The notes: a model not told the origin generated them from the letters alone. Shown: positions 9,847-19,903, counted from the first letter of the stretch. The stretch: DNA of 64,000 nt from Bacteroidota bacterium (GCA_027593175.1 JAQCJI010000002.1:1-64000), one strand, 5' to 3'. Numbers and translations: made by a program.

Positions 9847-12249
9847 TTAGAAGCTAATGGCATAACTTAAACTTGGAAGGGGAATTCCCAACAGGGCCAA
9901 ACGGAAGGCCTGTGGAGGTTGCTGTGGAGCATCATCAAAGAAGATAGAAAATGGATTTTTTCGCCCATACACATTGAGTACGGAGAAGGTCCAGTCCCCA
10001 TCAAAAAACTTTCCTTCCCCCTTTAACTTGAAATTGACTGAAAAATCAAGCCGGTGAAAGTCCGGAAGCCGTTGCTGGTTTCTATCCTTGAAGTAGGCCA
10101 GGTTATTTCCTGAAAAATCAAACTTTGCTTCTGGAAAGGTGACAGGTCTACCCGTACTGTATGCAAAGGTGGCTGAAATGGAGGTATTGGTACTCACCTT
10201 GTAATTTCCAATGAGGGTCAGGTCATGTGGTTTGTCAAAGTTGGAGGCATACCAGGTGCCATTATTGATGTTTTCCTCCTCAAATGGCGTAATCACACGT
10301 CTCAAAGACCTGGAATAGGTATAGGAAATCCAGCCAGTAAGTATACCAAGATTTTTCTTGACGTAGAGCTCCAACCCGTAGGATTGCCCTTTGGCAGGAA
10401 TAAGTTCGGTTTCGATATGATTTTGTAAAATCAAATTTGCCCCATCCTTGTATTCCACTACGTTTTGAAGGTCTTTGTAGTAGACCTCCACAGAAGTCTC
10501 AAAGATGTTTCCTTTGAAGTTGTTGTAGTAGCCAAGGGAGAATTGATCCGCAATTTGGGGCTTCAAAAATCCATCACTCAATTTCCATACATCCGAAGGA
10601 GCGATGGTTGCAGTGTTTGAGATGAGGTGGATAAATTGGTACATTTTGTTATACCCCAACTTTACCGAGCTGGCTTTGCTAAAGGAATAGCGAAAAGAAG
10701 CCCGCGGAGCAAGTCCATCGTAGGTTTGGATCAGTTCTTTTTCCCCATAATTGGTTTCACCGATGGCGGAACCATCTGAAACAGGAGTTCCTTCTTGGTA
10801 GGTCCGAACGGTTCGGGCACCCAGGTATTGGTATAGATCATAGCGGAGCCCATAGGATAAGCCTATTTTTTCCCCGATTTCCAACTCATGCTGGAAGTGG
10901 GCAGCCATTTCCCGGCCTGCTTCATTTTGCACCTTTTTAGGGAGCACATCTTCTGAAGTTCCCGTAGGAACTAACTCACCGGGTTGGATGGCCACTTGCT
11001 TGTATTCAGCACCAAAGGTAAAGGACTGGGTTGGACTTAAGGTATAGTTGAGAAAGGTTTTCCCCCCCATATCCTTGATATCCGAATTGATTTCAAAGTT
11101 GTTGAGACCGGACTGGTTAAAAATTCCATATTCATAGAGGGAATAAAAGCCAAGGGTCTCCATTTTGAGTTTTTCACTAAGTTTACTTTTCCATTGCAAG
11201 GAGTGTGCATTGTTTTGCCAGGAGATGGTGGTATCGGAGGCAAAGGCAAAGTCATCGTAGCTGGTGTAGTAGCTGTAGGTAAACTCGTTGTTTTCCGTTA
11301 AGGGGGCACTGATGACTAGGTTACCATCGTAAAAATTAGCTTTGGAGTTATTTAAAGTGGTATTACTTAGGGATTGCAAAAGCCAGTTGATGTAAGAGAT
11401 TCGAAAGCCTCCGATGATGGATACCTTGTCTTTGATAAGAGGGCCGTTGAGTGAAAGTTTCCCAGAAAAGTTACTTGCCATAAGGTCTCCTCCCCATTTG
11501 TCCACGCTCCCTGCTTTAGGAATGATGTCCAATATGGCCGAGCTTCTGCCTCCAAATCGGGAAGGAACCACTGCCTTATAGAGGGTAACATCGTTAACCA
11601 TGTCTGCATTGAAGGCGGTAAAAAGGCCAAACATGTGTGAAGGGTTGTAGATGGGAGCACCCGCAAATTGGATAAGGTTTTGATCCACTCCTCCTCCTCG
11701 GACATTGAGGCCTGAAGAGGCTTCCCCCACCTGACTGACACCCGGCAGGGTAGCGAGGGACCTTACGATGTCTATTTCGCCCATAAATGGTGGCAGCTCG
11801 CGCATAGTATTTACACTAAGCGTGACCGCACCCATGTTGGTGGATCGGATGTTTTTTTCTGGGTCGCTCCCGTAGATGATGACGTCGTCCAGGGTGAAAT
11901 CCTCCTGTAGCATGCGGATGGTAAGGCGACCCTCACCCACTGCCGTAATGGGATAGATTTTGGTCGTGTATCCTACATATCGGAATTCTAGGGTGTACTC
12001 TGCCCGGGAAACTTCAAATTCAAAGCTTCCGTTGGCATCGGTGATGCGGGTAAGGTTTAGCTCAGGGATTCTGACAGTGGCACCCACTAAGGCTTCTGCG
12101 GTGATTTCATCGGTTATTCTTCCCGAAATTTTGATGCCTTTGAGTTGTCCGATGTCACGACCGACCACCTCTCTCTTCACCGCGGGAGTTTGGCTCCAAA
12201 CAGCCGTAAGCCCAAAAAACAAAAAGATAAACAGGAATATTTTTTTCAT
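9847..12249 (-). CDS. TonB-dependent receptor with N-terminal carboxypeptidase-regulatory-like domain
   Basis: SGRITDEITAEALVGATVRIPELNLTRITDANGSFEF; plug segment GEASSGLNVRGGGVDQNLIQFAGAPIYNPSH; C-terminal beta-barrel pattern. Confidence 0.93.
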   Translation of the reverse strand: MKKIFLFIFLFFGLTAVWSQTPAVKREVVGRDIGQLKGIKISGRITDEITAEALVGATVRIPELNLTRITDANGSFEFEVSRAEYTLEFRYVGYTTKIYPITAVGEGRLTIRMLQEDFTLDDVIIYGSDPEKNIRSTNMGAVTLSVNTMRELPPFMGEIDIVRSLATLPGVSQVGEASSGLNVRGGGVDQNLIQFAGAPIYNPSHMFGLFTAFNADMVNDVTLYKAVVPSRFGGRSSAILDIIPKAGSVDKWGGDLMASNFSGKLSLNGPLIKDKVSIIGGFRISYINWLLQSLSNTTLNNSKANFYDGNLVISAPLTENNEFTYSYYTSYDDFAFASDTTISWQNNAHSLQWKSKLSEKLKMETLGFYSLYEYGIFNQSGLNNFEINSDIKDMGGKTFLNYTLSPTQSFTFGAEYKQVAIQPGELVPTGTSEDVLPKKVQNEAGREMAAHFQHELEIGEKIGLSYGLRYDLYQYLGARTVRTYQEGTPVSDGSAIGETNYGEKELIQTYDGLAPRASFRYSFSKASSVKLGYNKMYQFIHLISNTATIAPSDVWKLSDGFLKPQIADQFSLGYYNNFKGNIFETSVEVYYKDLQNVVEYKDGANLILQNHIETELIPAKGQSYGLELYVKKNLGILTGWISYTYSRSLRRVITPFEEENINNGTWYASNFDKPHDLTLIGNYKVSTNTSISATFAYSTGRPVTFPEAKFDFSGNNLAYFKDRNQQRLPDFHRLDFSVNFKLKGEGKFFDGDWTFSVLNVYGRKNPFSIFFDDAPQQPPQAFRLALLGIPLPSLSYAISF

Positions 12250-12259
12250 GGGGATAGGC

Positions 12260-13720
12260 TTAGATCGCGTCGGGGTTAAATTTGAACAATTCCATGGTCA
12301 AGGATCCACTCACTGATTCTTCGGGGGTACGGAGAAAATAAATCGAGCCATTGAGTTGGAAGTGGCCACTATTGATACTTTGAGGGAAACCAATGATTGG
12401 ATTTTTTGCTTTCCAGGTGAGGGTCTCTAGATTCAGTTCCCAGAGCTCTTGGGTAGCTCTAAATAGTCCCAAGTAGGCTTTTGATCCGATGACTTCCGCG
12501 ATGGGGAACCCTTGTCCTTTGTTGCCCGGATAGGTAGTCAATAGCTGCCAACTGTCGAGAGGGGGATTATACTCCCATACCTGCCCGTTGCTTCCTAGGA
12601 CGATCACCCGAGTAGCTCGAGCAAAGGCGGCGGCGTTGCGTCCCAAAGCAATTGGGGCATTGCGTTTGGTTACCCAGGTACGTTGCACTGGGTCGTAAGC
12701 ACGTACCAAAAGAGAGGCGCCGTCCAACCCTCCAAACAAAAGTAGGCCGCCTTCCCAGTCCACAGCCAAGGCATCTCTTGAGTTAAAAGGAAGATCTTCC
12801 AATCGCTCGAAACTGCTTCCATTGATTTTCCAGAAGCTTCGGTCGTAAACAAATTGATCGCGTGCCGGTTCCAAAGCACCACCACCGAGATAGCTGCTTG
12901 TGGCAAAAGCAAATCTGCGCCTGTTTCCAGGGAAACTAACTTCCGACCAGGTGCCAGTAGACGGGTTGAAGCGCTGAAATTTCGGATAATTATCTCCGAA
13001 CTTGACTTTACCAAGTCCCACATGAAATCCCAAAGCATTGGTAAAGTAAGTATTCTCGTAAATCCGAAGGCCGCCTGGGAAATCAGAAATCTTCGTGTAC
13101 TTACCCGCTTGGTACTCAAAAGGGTTCGGGAGGGTAATTTCTTTATCTTGAACTTTAAGTTTGATGGGAACGATAATTTGTCCAGTAGTCGCGGGTATTT
13201 TGACGTTAAGTCTGGATTCAAACACATTTTGAAGGACTGGAGCTTCTTTATTACCAAAAAACACTCTAGTCCCTTCCGGAAAATTTTTTCCTTGAATGAC
13301 TAATTCTTGTCCTGCCACTCCATAGCTTGGTGCAAAGCTAGTCACTGCCGGGGCCAAGGTGCTTAATTCAATGACTTTTCCTTCCAAGCTTTGTCCGTTG
13401 ATAGTAGCAAAGGCTTTGACAAAATAAGTTTGGCTCAGTTTAAACCCGCTTTTTTCACCAATGAATCGCCCAGGTTGGGTTTTTTCTCCTAGGGAAACAA
13501 TAATGGGACTTGTAAAAGAAGCTTGAGTGGAAAAAACAAAGCCATGATCTTCGGCCAACACTTCCCGATTGGCAAGAAGACGCCCAGAAATTCTGATTTT
13601 ATCCCCCCCTACAAATAATACCTCTTCGGTAGCAACGAGAATGGGCGTATCGTCTTCTTGGGTGCAGGACCAAAATACCAAAAGAATCAAAAAAAGAAAG
13701 GAAGTTCGTAGTAGTTGCAT
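12260..13720 (-). CDS. TIG/IPT-domain and kelch-like repeat lipoprotein
   Basis: Lipobox LLVFWSC; IPT segment FAPSYGVAGQELVIQGKNFPEGTRVFFG; kelch-like repeats (GGLLLFGGLDG...). Confidence 0.75.
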   Translation of the reverse strand: MQLLRTSFLFLILLVFWSCTQEDDTPILVATEEVLFVGGDKIRISGRLLANREVLAEDHGFVFSTQASFTSPIIVSLGEKTQPGRFIGEKSGFKLSQTYFVKAFATINGQSLEGKVIELSTLAPAVTSFAPSYGVAGQELVIQGKNFPEGTRVFFGNKEAPVLQNVFESRLNVKIPATTGQIIVPIKLKVQDKEITLPNPFEYQAGKYTKISDFPGGLRIYENTYFTNALGFHVGLGKVKFGDNYPKFQRFNPSTGTWSEVSFPGNRRRFAFATSSYLGGGALEPARDQFVYDRSFWKINGSSFERLEDLPFNSRDALAVDWEGGLLLFGGLDGASLLVRAYDPVQRTWVTKRNAPIALGRNAAAFARATRVIVLGSNGQVWEYNPPLDSWQLLTTYPGNKGQGFPIAEVIGSKAYLGLFRATQELWELNLETLTWKAKNPIIGFPQSINSGHFQLNGSIYFLRTPEESVSGSLTMELFKFNPDAI

Positions 13721-13826
13721 CGAAATTTGGAATGATCAAACAACAAAAATACAGTAATACCCAAAGAATACAATTCGCTAAAATGGATTATTTACTCCCT
13801 ATAAGGAGAATCTTATGGCTTTTCTA

Positions 13827-14540
13827 TTAAAATTTCAATAAAAATCCAGCGATCAATTGCTGGTAGTCTATTGTAGAAGTCCCGTCCGTTTCTTTCAAGC
13901 TATAGACTCGGGTTGGTATGGAAGGAAGATTTTTGGATTTTGAAAAAGACACAATTTCTCGATGAACCGGCTTGGAGGGGGTATCTTGGATCTGGATTTT
14001 GGAATTGAGGAAGAGCAGGACTTTTTCTGCCAGCTTGCAGAAATCCCCCATCTGCCTTGGTGGCAGGATCACCCAGAATTGTCCTGAAGGCGCAAGCAGC
14101 TGGCTGGCATGTCTTAGCAAAGCTTCAAAAGATAAACTATCCGTATGCAGGGCAAGGTTTCGTTTGCTATCACGGGACTTGAGGTGATCTGGGAAATAGG
14201 GGGGATTGCTGACAATCAAATCAAAGGAGATATCTGCTGAAAATTCTTGAAGGGCAGTAGGCTTTAGTTTCAACTGATCAGCAAAAGGGCTTTCCTTAAA
14301 ATTTTCTTTGGCCTGAGCAGCGGCTTCAGGATCAATTTCCAGAGCGGTAACTTGGGCTTCCGGAAAGCGTTGGGCCAGCATCAAGGCAATCACTCCAGTT
14401 CCAGTCCCGATATCTAGAATTTGTTTGGGAGATTTGCTCTGCGCCAGACTACCAAGCAAAACCGCATCGGTGCTTATTTTCATTGCGCAGCGGTCCTGCT
14501 CCACCCGAAATTGCTGAAATTGAAACCAGCTGTTTCCCAT
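13827..14540 (-). CDS. tRNA1(Val) (adenine(37)-N6)-methyltransferase-like protein
   Basis: Class I SAM MTase: LDIGTGTGVIALMLAQ and N6-adenine motif NPPYF; TrmN6/YfiC-like. Confidence 0.82.
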   Translation of the reverse strand: MGNSWFQFQQFRVEQDRCAMKISTDAVLLGSLAQSKSPKQILDIGTGTGVIALMLAQRFPEAQVTALEIDPEAAAQAKENFKESPFADQLKLKPTALQEFSADISFDLIVSNPPYFPDHLKSRDSKRNLALHTDSLSFEALLRHASQLLAPSGQFWVILPPRQMGDFCKLAEKVLLFLNSKIQIQDTPSKPVHREIVSFSKSKNLPSIPTRVYSLKETDGTSTIDYQQLIAGFLLKF

Positions 14541-15085
14541 TAAGTGCGCACTCTGCTGAGCAGTCGAGAGCGGAAGCGGGGCTTGTCTTCCATGATGTTG
14601 AGCTCCTCTTTAGAGACGCACTTCACACTTTCTATGGTGTAGAATGCCTTTTCATCGGTTGCTTTTACCTTGCCGATAAACTCGTGGAGTTGGTCTCTTT
14701 TCATCACGGTAAATAAAAGGTTGACCTTTCCATAGCGTCTTTCCGCGCCTAAGTTCGTGAAACAGTAGTTCTTCTCCATCATAAATTCCAGCAAGGTAAG
14801 TAGGGGCTTAGACGTGATGCCCCGTACCAATACCCAGCCTAAAGCCAATTTTTCATCCAACGTCATCCCTACATAGATTCCTGTGGCAAAACCGCCTACA
14901 TAAGCCAAATAGGAAAGTGGGTTATCCACATTTTGAAAAATTTGTCCGATAGCCAAAAGCCAGATCAAGGCCTCAAAAAATCCCAGGATGGGGACAATAT
15001 TTTTCTTGCTATTCATCATAAACATAATGCGGAGCGGATTGATGGATAGATCTGCTACCCGAGCAAAAAAAATCAACAAGGGCAT
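14540..15085 (-). CDS. UPF0316 / DUF2179 membrane protein
   Basis: LSINPLRIMFMMNSKKNIVPILGFFEALIWLLAIGQIFQNVDN, characteristic of this family. Confidence 0.8.
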   Translation of the reverse strand: MPLLIFFARVADLSINPLRIMFMMNSKKNIVPILGFFEALIWLLAIGQIFQNVDNPLSYLAYVGGFATGIYVGMTLDEKLALGWVLVRGITSKPLLTLLEFMMEKNYCFTNLGAERRYGKVNLLFTVMKRDQLHEFIGKVKATDEKAFYTIESVKCVSKEELNIMEDKPRFRSRLLSRVRT

Positions 15086-15208
15086 GAGCAGGCAGTTGAA
15101 CAGATCGTTGAAATGCCCAAATTTTGAAGGAAGTCTTGCATGATAGAATGAAATACTTACAAAAATACCGCTTTAATTAGCGGTGCTAATCTTTAAAAGT
15201 GCTGAAAT

Positions 15209-16372
15209 TTAGATTTTTTGATCTTGACCAGCTGGAATTCCCAAGGCCATAAACTGGAGGGTCATCAGTAGGAGAAACCAGATGAGTAGGTTCCAGTTGC
15301 CAAATACATCCAAACAAATGCCAAAAACTAGGGGTCCTAAGGCGGCTAAGATATAACCTGCCGACTGAACCATTCCAGAAAGCCTAGAGGTGGTCAAGGC
15401 CTCTGCTGTACGCATAGAAATCAAGGTGTAGGCGATGCTCAAGCTCGCTCCGCTCCCGATGCCAATGACCGTAAGGGCTACATATGTAAGCAGTTCATTG
15501 TGGATAAATAGCGCGGAATAGCCGAACAGGTATCCAATGCCTACGGCCAGCACCACTCCAGATTGCTGTGGAAGGCGCATCAGCAGGTTGGGGGCAAAGA
15601 AAGTGCCGATCAAAGAGATCAATTGCATGTAGAAGAGCGCCATTCCAGCATTTACGGGAGTCATCCCCCGAGCGATAAGTAGGTCGGGTAGCCAGGTGAT
15701 CAAGGTGAAATACATGACTGATTGGGACCCCATAAATCCAGTGACCTGCCAGGCGAGTCGGGATTTCCATACATTTTTTCCTGCCAGATGCTCGGCATTG
15801 CCCTCGGATTTGGGAGGAGATAGCTGTGGAATCCAGGCGATAAGCGCCAGGGCCATCAAGCCTACCCAGGAAAGGAGTGCTCCTCTCCATCCCCATCCAA
15901 GCCCTTCTGCTAGGGGCACACTTATTCCCGAAGCGATGGCAGCAAACAAGGACATTCCGGTAGAGAGAAGCGCGGTCATCAAACCAATTTTCTCTGGAAT
16001 CCGGGCCTTAAAAAATGGAATCATCAGCACATTGGCGGTCACAATCCCTATTCCTGTCAAGGCTGTGCCTAGGTAAAGTAAGGCAATCCCACCTTGCACC
16101 CGAATGACCACGCCTATGGCAAGCAGGAGTATTCCAAGAAATATGGCTTTGCCATGCCCCAATTTCTTGCCCAGGCTTGGGGCAAACAAGGAAAAAATCG
16201 CAAAAGTAATCAGGCTTAGGGTAGTCAAAAATCCCGCCGCCCCGTTGGATATTCCCAGATCCTCCCGAATAAAAGGGATCAAAGGCCCTACTGAAGCAAT
16301 GGAGGTGCGCAGGTTGATCGAGATCAATATCACGCCGAGGATAAGTAAGGCTTGGGAGGAGGATTTGGGCAA
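15209..16372 (-). CDS. MFS transporter (CynX/NimT-like)
   Basis: Twelve-TM-like hydrophobic pattern beginning LLILGVILISINLRTSIASVGPLIPFI. The ORF is open to 16546, but that extension is repeat-derived; TTG at 16372 is a plausible start. Confidence 0.8.
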   Translation of the reverse strand: MPKSSSQALLILGVILISINLRTSIASVGPLIPFIREDLGISNGAAGFLTTLSLITFAIFSLFAPSLGKKLGHGKAIFLGILLLAIGVVIRVQGGIALLYLGTALTGIGIVTANVLMIPFFKARIPEKIGLMTALLSTGMSLFAAIASGISVPLAEGLGWGWRGALLSWVGLMALALIAWIPQLSPPKSEGNAEHLAGKNVWKSRLAWQVTGFMGSQSVMYFTLITWLPDLLIARGMTPVNAGMALFYMQLISLIGTFFAPNLLMRLPQQSGVVLAVGIGYLFGYSALFIHNELLTYVALTVIGIGSGASLSIAYTLISMRTAEALTTSRLSGMVQSAGYILAALGPLVFGICLDVFGNWNLLIWFLLLMTLQFMALGIPAGQDQKI

Positions 16373-16385
16373 GGGAAGTCTTAAA

Positions 16386-16508
16386 TACGAAATACGAGAT
16401 ACGAAATTAAGTACAAAGTAACAGGTACCAAGTACAAAGTATGGATTCGCATTCGAAATAGAATTCTGCAGGAAATGTACAATGTACCAGGTACTTCGTA
16501 CTTGGTAC
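16386..16508. repeat. 7-bp-periodic TAC/GTAC intergenic array with inverted-repeat arms
   Basis: GTAC at 16477, 16484, 16491, 16498, 16505 and at 16411, 16425, 16432 (variants at 16418, 16439); TACGA at 16386, 16393, 16400. Arms gtaccaagtacaaagta / tacttcgtacttggtac are inverted with one mismatch. Confidence 0.85.
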
Positions 16509-16512
16509 ATAA

Positions 16513-17574
16513 TTAGGATCTCGACACGATTAAGTCTTCTACACACCTTACCCAGGTATCACTAGAGTTGAGGCTGGGCACCAAATCCCAATGCTCGCCG
16601 CCGAGCTCTTCAAACTGCTCCTTGTATTCTTCGCCCACCTCCACGGTAGTTTCCAAGCAGTCCGCCACAAAGGCAGGAGAGAAAACGAGTACTTTTTTTA
16701 CTCCATCTTTGGCAAACTGCTTGATGAGGTCCTCTGTGTAGGGTTTGATCCAAGGATCTTTCCCCAGTCGAGATTGGAAGCAGGTGACCACTTTATCTTC
16801 GGGAAGCCCTAGCTTGGCCGCCACTAGTCGGGTGGTTTGGAAACACTGTGCACGGTAGCAAAATTGATTTTTTAGACCATAATCGGCACAGCAAGTGCCT
16901 AGCTTGCAATGTCCTTCGACGCTCCCCTTGCGGATTTGCCTTTCGGGAAGGCCATGGTAGGAGAATAAATACTTGTCGTAGTAGTGCTTCTCCATCGCTT
17001 CTCTTCCTTGTTCGGCCCAAGCCTCGAGAAACAAGGGGTGATCTACGTAATTACTCACGAAGGTCATTTCCGGGATGATCTGCCAGCCACGGGCTATTTC
17101 CATCACCCGATCTATCACGGATCCGTTGGTAGCGGAGGCGTATTGGGGGAATAATGGGAGCACAATAATTTTCTTTACGTTTGCCTTATTTAGTTCATTC
17201 AAGGCCTTTTTTATGCTGGGGTTTTGGTAGCGCATGGCCATGGCCACGAGGTATTTTTTGGGATCTAGCTTTTCGACCAGCTTATCCTTCAAGTCTTGGG
17301 TATGAAAAAGTAGGGGAGAACCCCGATCGGTCCACAGCTTTCGGTATTCACCGGCAGATTTTGGGGCACGGAAGGGCGCAATAATCAGGTTGACCAGCAT
17401 CCATCGGGGAATAAAGGGGAAGTCAATCACGCGTCCATCCATCAAAAACTCCCGGAGGTACTTGCGTACATCCCCTGTTTTGGTGCTGTCTGGAGTACCC
17501 AAATTGACCAATAAGACTCCTATTTTTGCTTGACTTGTAGACATGGTGTTTGTGCTTTCTTTAAAAGGGCTCAA
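16513..17574 (-). CDS. hemH: Ferrochelatase
   Basis: GVLLVNLGTPDS, SYHGLPERQIRKG, VVTCFQSRLGKDPWIKPYTED, FSPAFVADCLETTVEV. Confidence 0.97.
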   Translation of the reverse strand: MSPFKESTNTMSTSQAKIGVLLVNLGTPDSTKTGDVRKYLREFLMDGRVIDFPFIPRWMLVNLIIAPFRAPKSAGEYRKLWTDRGSPLLFHTQDLKDKLVEKLDPKKYLVAMAMRYQNPSIKKALNELNKANVKKIIVLPLFPQYASATNGSVIDRVMEIARGWQIIPEMTFVSNYVDHPLFLEAWAEQGREAMEKHYYDKYLFSYHGLPERQIRKGSVEGHCKLGTCCADYGLKNQFCYRAQCFQTTRLVAAKLGLPEDKVVTCFQSRLGKDPWIKPYTEDLIKQFAKDGVKKVLVFSPAFVADCLETTVEVGEEYKEQFEELGGEHWDLVPSLNSSDTWVRCVEDLIVSRS

Positions 17575-17617
17575 AATTATCCCCTTTTATTCTTTTTCAA
17601 TAAGAGTAGTACTCCTT

Positions 17618-18868
17618 TTACTCAGATTTGTTTGAAAGCTTAAGTTTTTCGGCCCAACTCATCAACGGTCCAGAAACGATGCTTGAAAGGAGCGCGAGGA
17701 TTACCAAACCAATAAATAGGGATTCCGAAACCAACCCATATTCCAAGGCGATTAGGGCAAGAATTATATCCATACTCCCTCTAGCACTCAATCCAAAGCC
17801 GATAACCATCGCTGTATTTCTTTTAAATCCAGCAAATCGACCGCCAAGGTAAGCACCAAAGTATTTGGTGAAAAATCCAACAATTACCACAATCCCTACC
17901 ACCATTGGGTCAAAGCCCTCAATGAAGTTGACTTTCAAGCCAATGGAAACAAAAAATATAGGCGCAAAAATATTATTGATAAAATGGTGGAGAATTTCTT
18001 TGGCTTTCTCCGTCAAGTGTTCAGAATCACCTAGTGCTACTCCAATAATAAATGCCCCAAAAATGGCATGAATTCCGATGTATTCGGTAAAGGATGCAGC
18101 AATAAAGCAAATCGCCAAGGATAAGGAAATTAGACCTCCAGGCCAAGCTAGATTTTTATTAGTCCATGGTAGCACTTTGTTGATGAGTCCTTTTCCTATC
18201 GTAAGCATGAAAACGGTAAAAAAGAGGGTAAGTCCTATCGTTGGCCAAACCCCTAGTCCAGTCTTACCAGAATCAGATAAAGATAGAATAACAGAAAAAA
18301 TAATCCATCCCACCACATCTACAATGATGGTTCCTGCAATTATTAATAGGCCAGTCTTGGTTTTAAATAAATCTAAATCCATCAAAATTCGTGCGATTAC
18401 TGCCAACGCAGTTATCGAAATGGAAAGACCAAAAAAGGTAGAGGCTATGATTCGATCGTTAATATTCACGCCTAAGAATTCTGGGAAGGCATAAGCAAGC
18501 ACAAAGCCACTAAGGATTGGAATAATCATGGAGGTCAGGCCTATTTTAAGAGCATTCTTTCCTTGGCTCCAAACTACTTGTAGGTCTACCTCAATTCCTG
18601 CAATAAATAGCAAAAGGACAATAGAAATTTGGACGAAACCGTCCAATGCAATATTGGTTTGATTATTTGTTTCAAATAAGCTTTCAAAAAGTTCTGGAAA
18701 AGCCATCCCTAAAACTGTTGGCCCCATGATGATCCCTGCAATAATTTCCCCTACAACAGCAGGTTGCTTCAGCTTTCGTGCTAATTCTGCAAAAAGCCGT
18801 GCCATAATCAACATCAATGCCAGTTGAAGGAGCAGGTTAATTACCTCATGATGGGATAGGGTTTCCAT
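17618..18868 (-). CDS. Cation:proton antiporter (CPA2/Kef-type membrane domain)
   Basis: KQPAVVGEIIAGIIMGPTVLG; FIAGIEVDL; GFGLSARGSMDIILALIAL. Confidence 0.9.
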   Translation of the reverse strand: METLSHHEVINLLLQLALMLIMARLFAELARKLKQPAVVGEIIAGIIMGPTVLGMAFPELFESLFETNNQTNIALDGFVQISIVLLLFIAGIEVDLQVVWSQGKNALKIGLTSMIIPILSGFVLAYAFPEFLGVNINDRIIASTFFGLSISITALAVIARILMDLDLFKTKTGLLIIAGTIIVDVVGWIIFSVILSLSDSGKTGLGVWPTIGLTLFFTVFMLTIGKGLINKVLPWTNKNLAWPGGLISLSLAICFIAASFTEYIGIHAIFGAFIIGVALGDSEHLTEKAKEILHHFINNIFAPIFFVSIGLKVNFIEGFDPMVVGIVVIVGFFTKYFGAYLGGRFAGFKRNTAMVIGFGLSARGSMDIILALIALEYGLVSESLFIGLVILALLSSIVSGPLMSWAEKLKLSNKSE

Positions 18869-18874
18869 TTCAGC

Positions 18875-19705
18875 TTATTTTTTAAATAAGAGAAGGTTAC
18901 ATGGAAGACTACTCAAGAGCTCCTCTAAATCATGAGGAAATAGACGGTCAAAAATTGTCAGGTTTAGGTCATCGCCGACAATCAATAAGTCAGCTGATAT
19001 TTTTTCGCAGTATTTGGCAAGCTCTGAGGCCCATTTCCCGCCAGTTACTTTAATATTTATTTTTAGATCTCCTGGATTTAGTTCACTTAGGATTTCCTCC
19101 ACATACGTTATTTCTTCTTGAACTAACCTCCTTCTGGTAAAGGAAGCTTCATCTTCTGTACCCTCGCTTGCATTCCCCATCAACAGGCCATACATTTTTA
19201 TTTCATTTAAGATGCTCACCTGCTGTGTGTGCACTGCTTGACAGAATAAAAGGCTACGTCGAATTACCTCCGGGGTAAAATCTAGTTGGGTTCCATTGAT
19301 TACTACTTTTTCAAAATCAGTCGTTTGAATTCTTGGATCAATTAGCGTGAGAACATCGCAGGTGGATTTCCGAATGATTTTTCTTGCTATCGACCCGAGG
19401 TAATAAGTAAGTAGCCCTTCTTTTTTCAAGGCTCCTAAGACCAAAAGGTCTACCCCTTCTTCCTTGCAGGTTTTTAGGATGGTCTTGGCCGGCTTGCCTT
19501 CTTTCCAAATGGTCTTGATGGGGCGCAGATCCCCACAATGTCGGGAAAGTACTTCGGACAACTGCGCTTCCAACTCCGGAGTCTTGGTGCCGACATGGAT
19601 CAAAATCAATTCACCCTCAAAAATTTGAATCAATTTTCGGGCTTCGGCAATCAAGGCCTCCATTCGTGGAGAAAAAGCAATGGCAAGGGCAAGTTTTTTA
19701 TACAT
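18875..19705 (-). CDS. Universal stress protein (UspA family)
   Basis: LVLGALKKEGLLTYYLGSIARKIIRKSTCDVLTLID; 276 aa, consistent with a tandem Usp fold. Confidence 0.82.
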   Translation of the reverse strand: MYKKLALAIAFSPRMEALIAEARKLIQIFEGELILIHVGTKTPELEAQLSEVLSRHCGDLRPIKTIWKEGKPAKTILKTCKEEGVDLLVLGALKKEGLLTYYLGSIARKIIRKSTCDVLTLIDPRIQTTDFEKVVINGTQLDFTPEVIRRSLLFCQAVHTQQVSILNEIKMYGLLMGNASEGTEDEASFTRRRLVQEEITYVEEILSELNPGDLKINIKVTGGKWASELAKYCEKISADLLIVGDDLNLTIFDRLFPHDLEELLSSLPCNLLLFKK

Positions 19706-19903
19706 GGCAACGAGATTAATCCTTGAAATAGGTCATTTTTTGTGAAATGAGCAAGTTCCTTTGCCTCGCTCACCATTCATCCTCTACGACTTCCGCTTAC
19801 CTTTATTTTGGGGGTTCAGAAAAACTCCAAGAGATAATTCCGCTGTTTTTCCTAAACTTTTCCTTCATTTACCCTTTGAATCTATCCAAAAATACAAGCC
19901 AAT

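Noticed and set aside
13569-19538. Numerous antisense ORFs (e.g. 15696-16076, 18078-18494)
   Set aside because: Opposite to well-supported genes and explained by codon composition of the sense frame.
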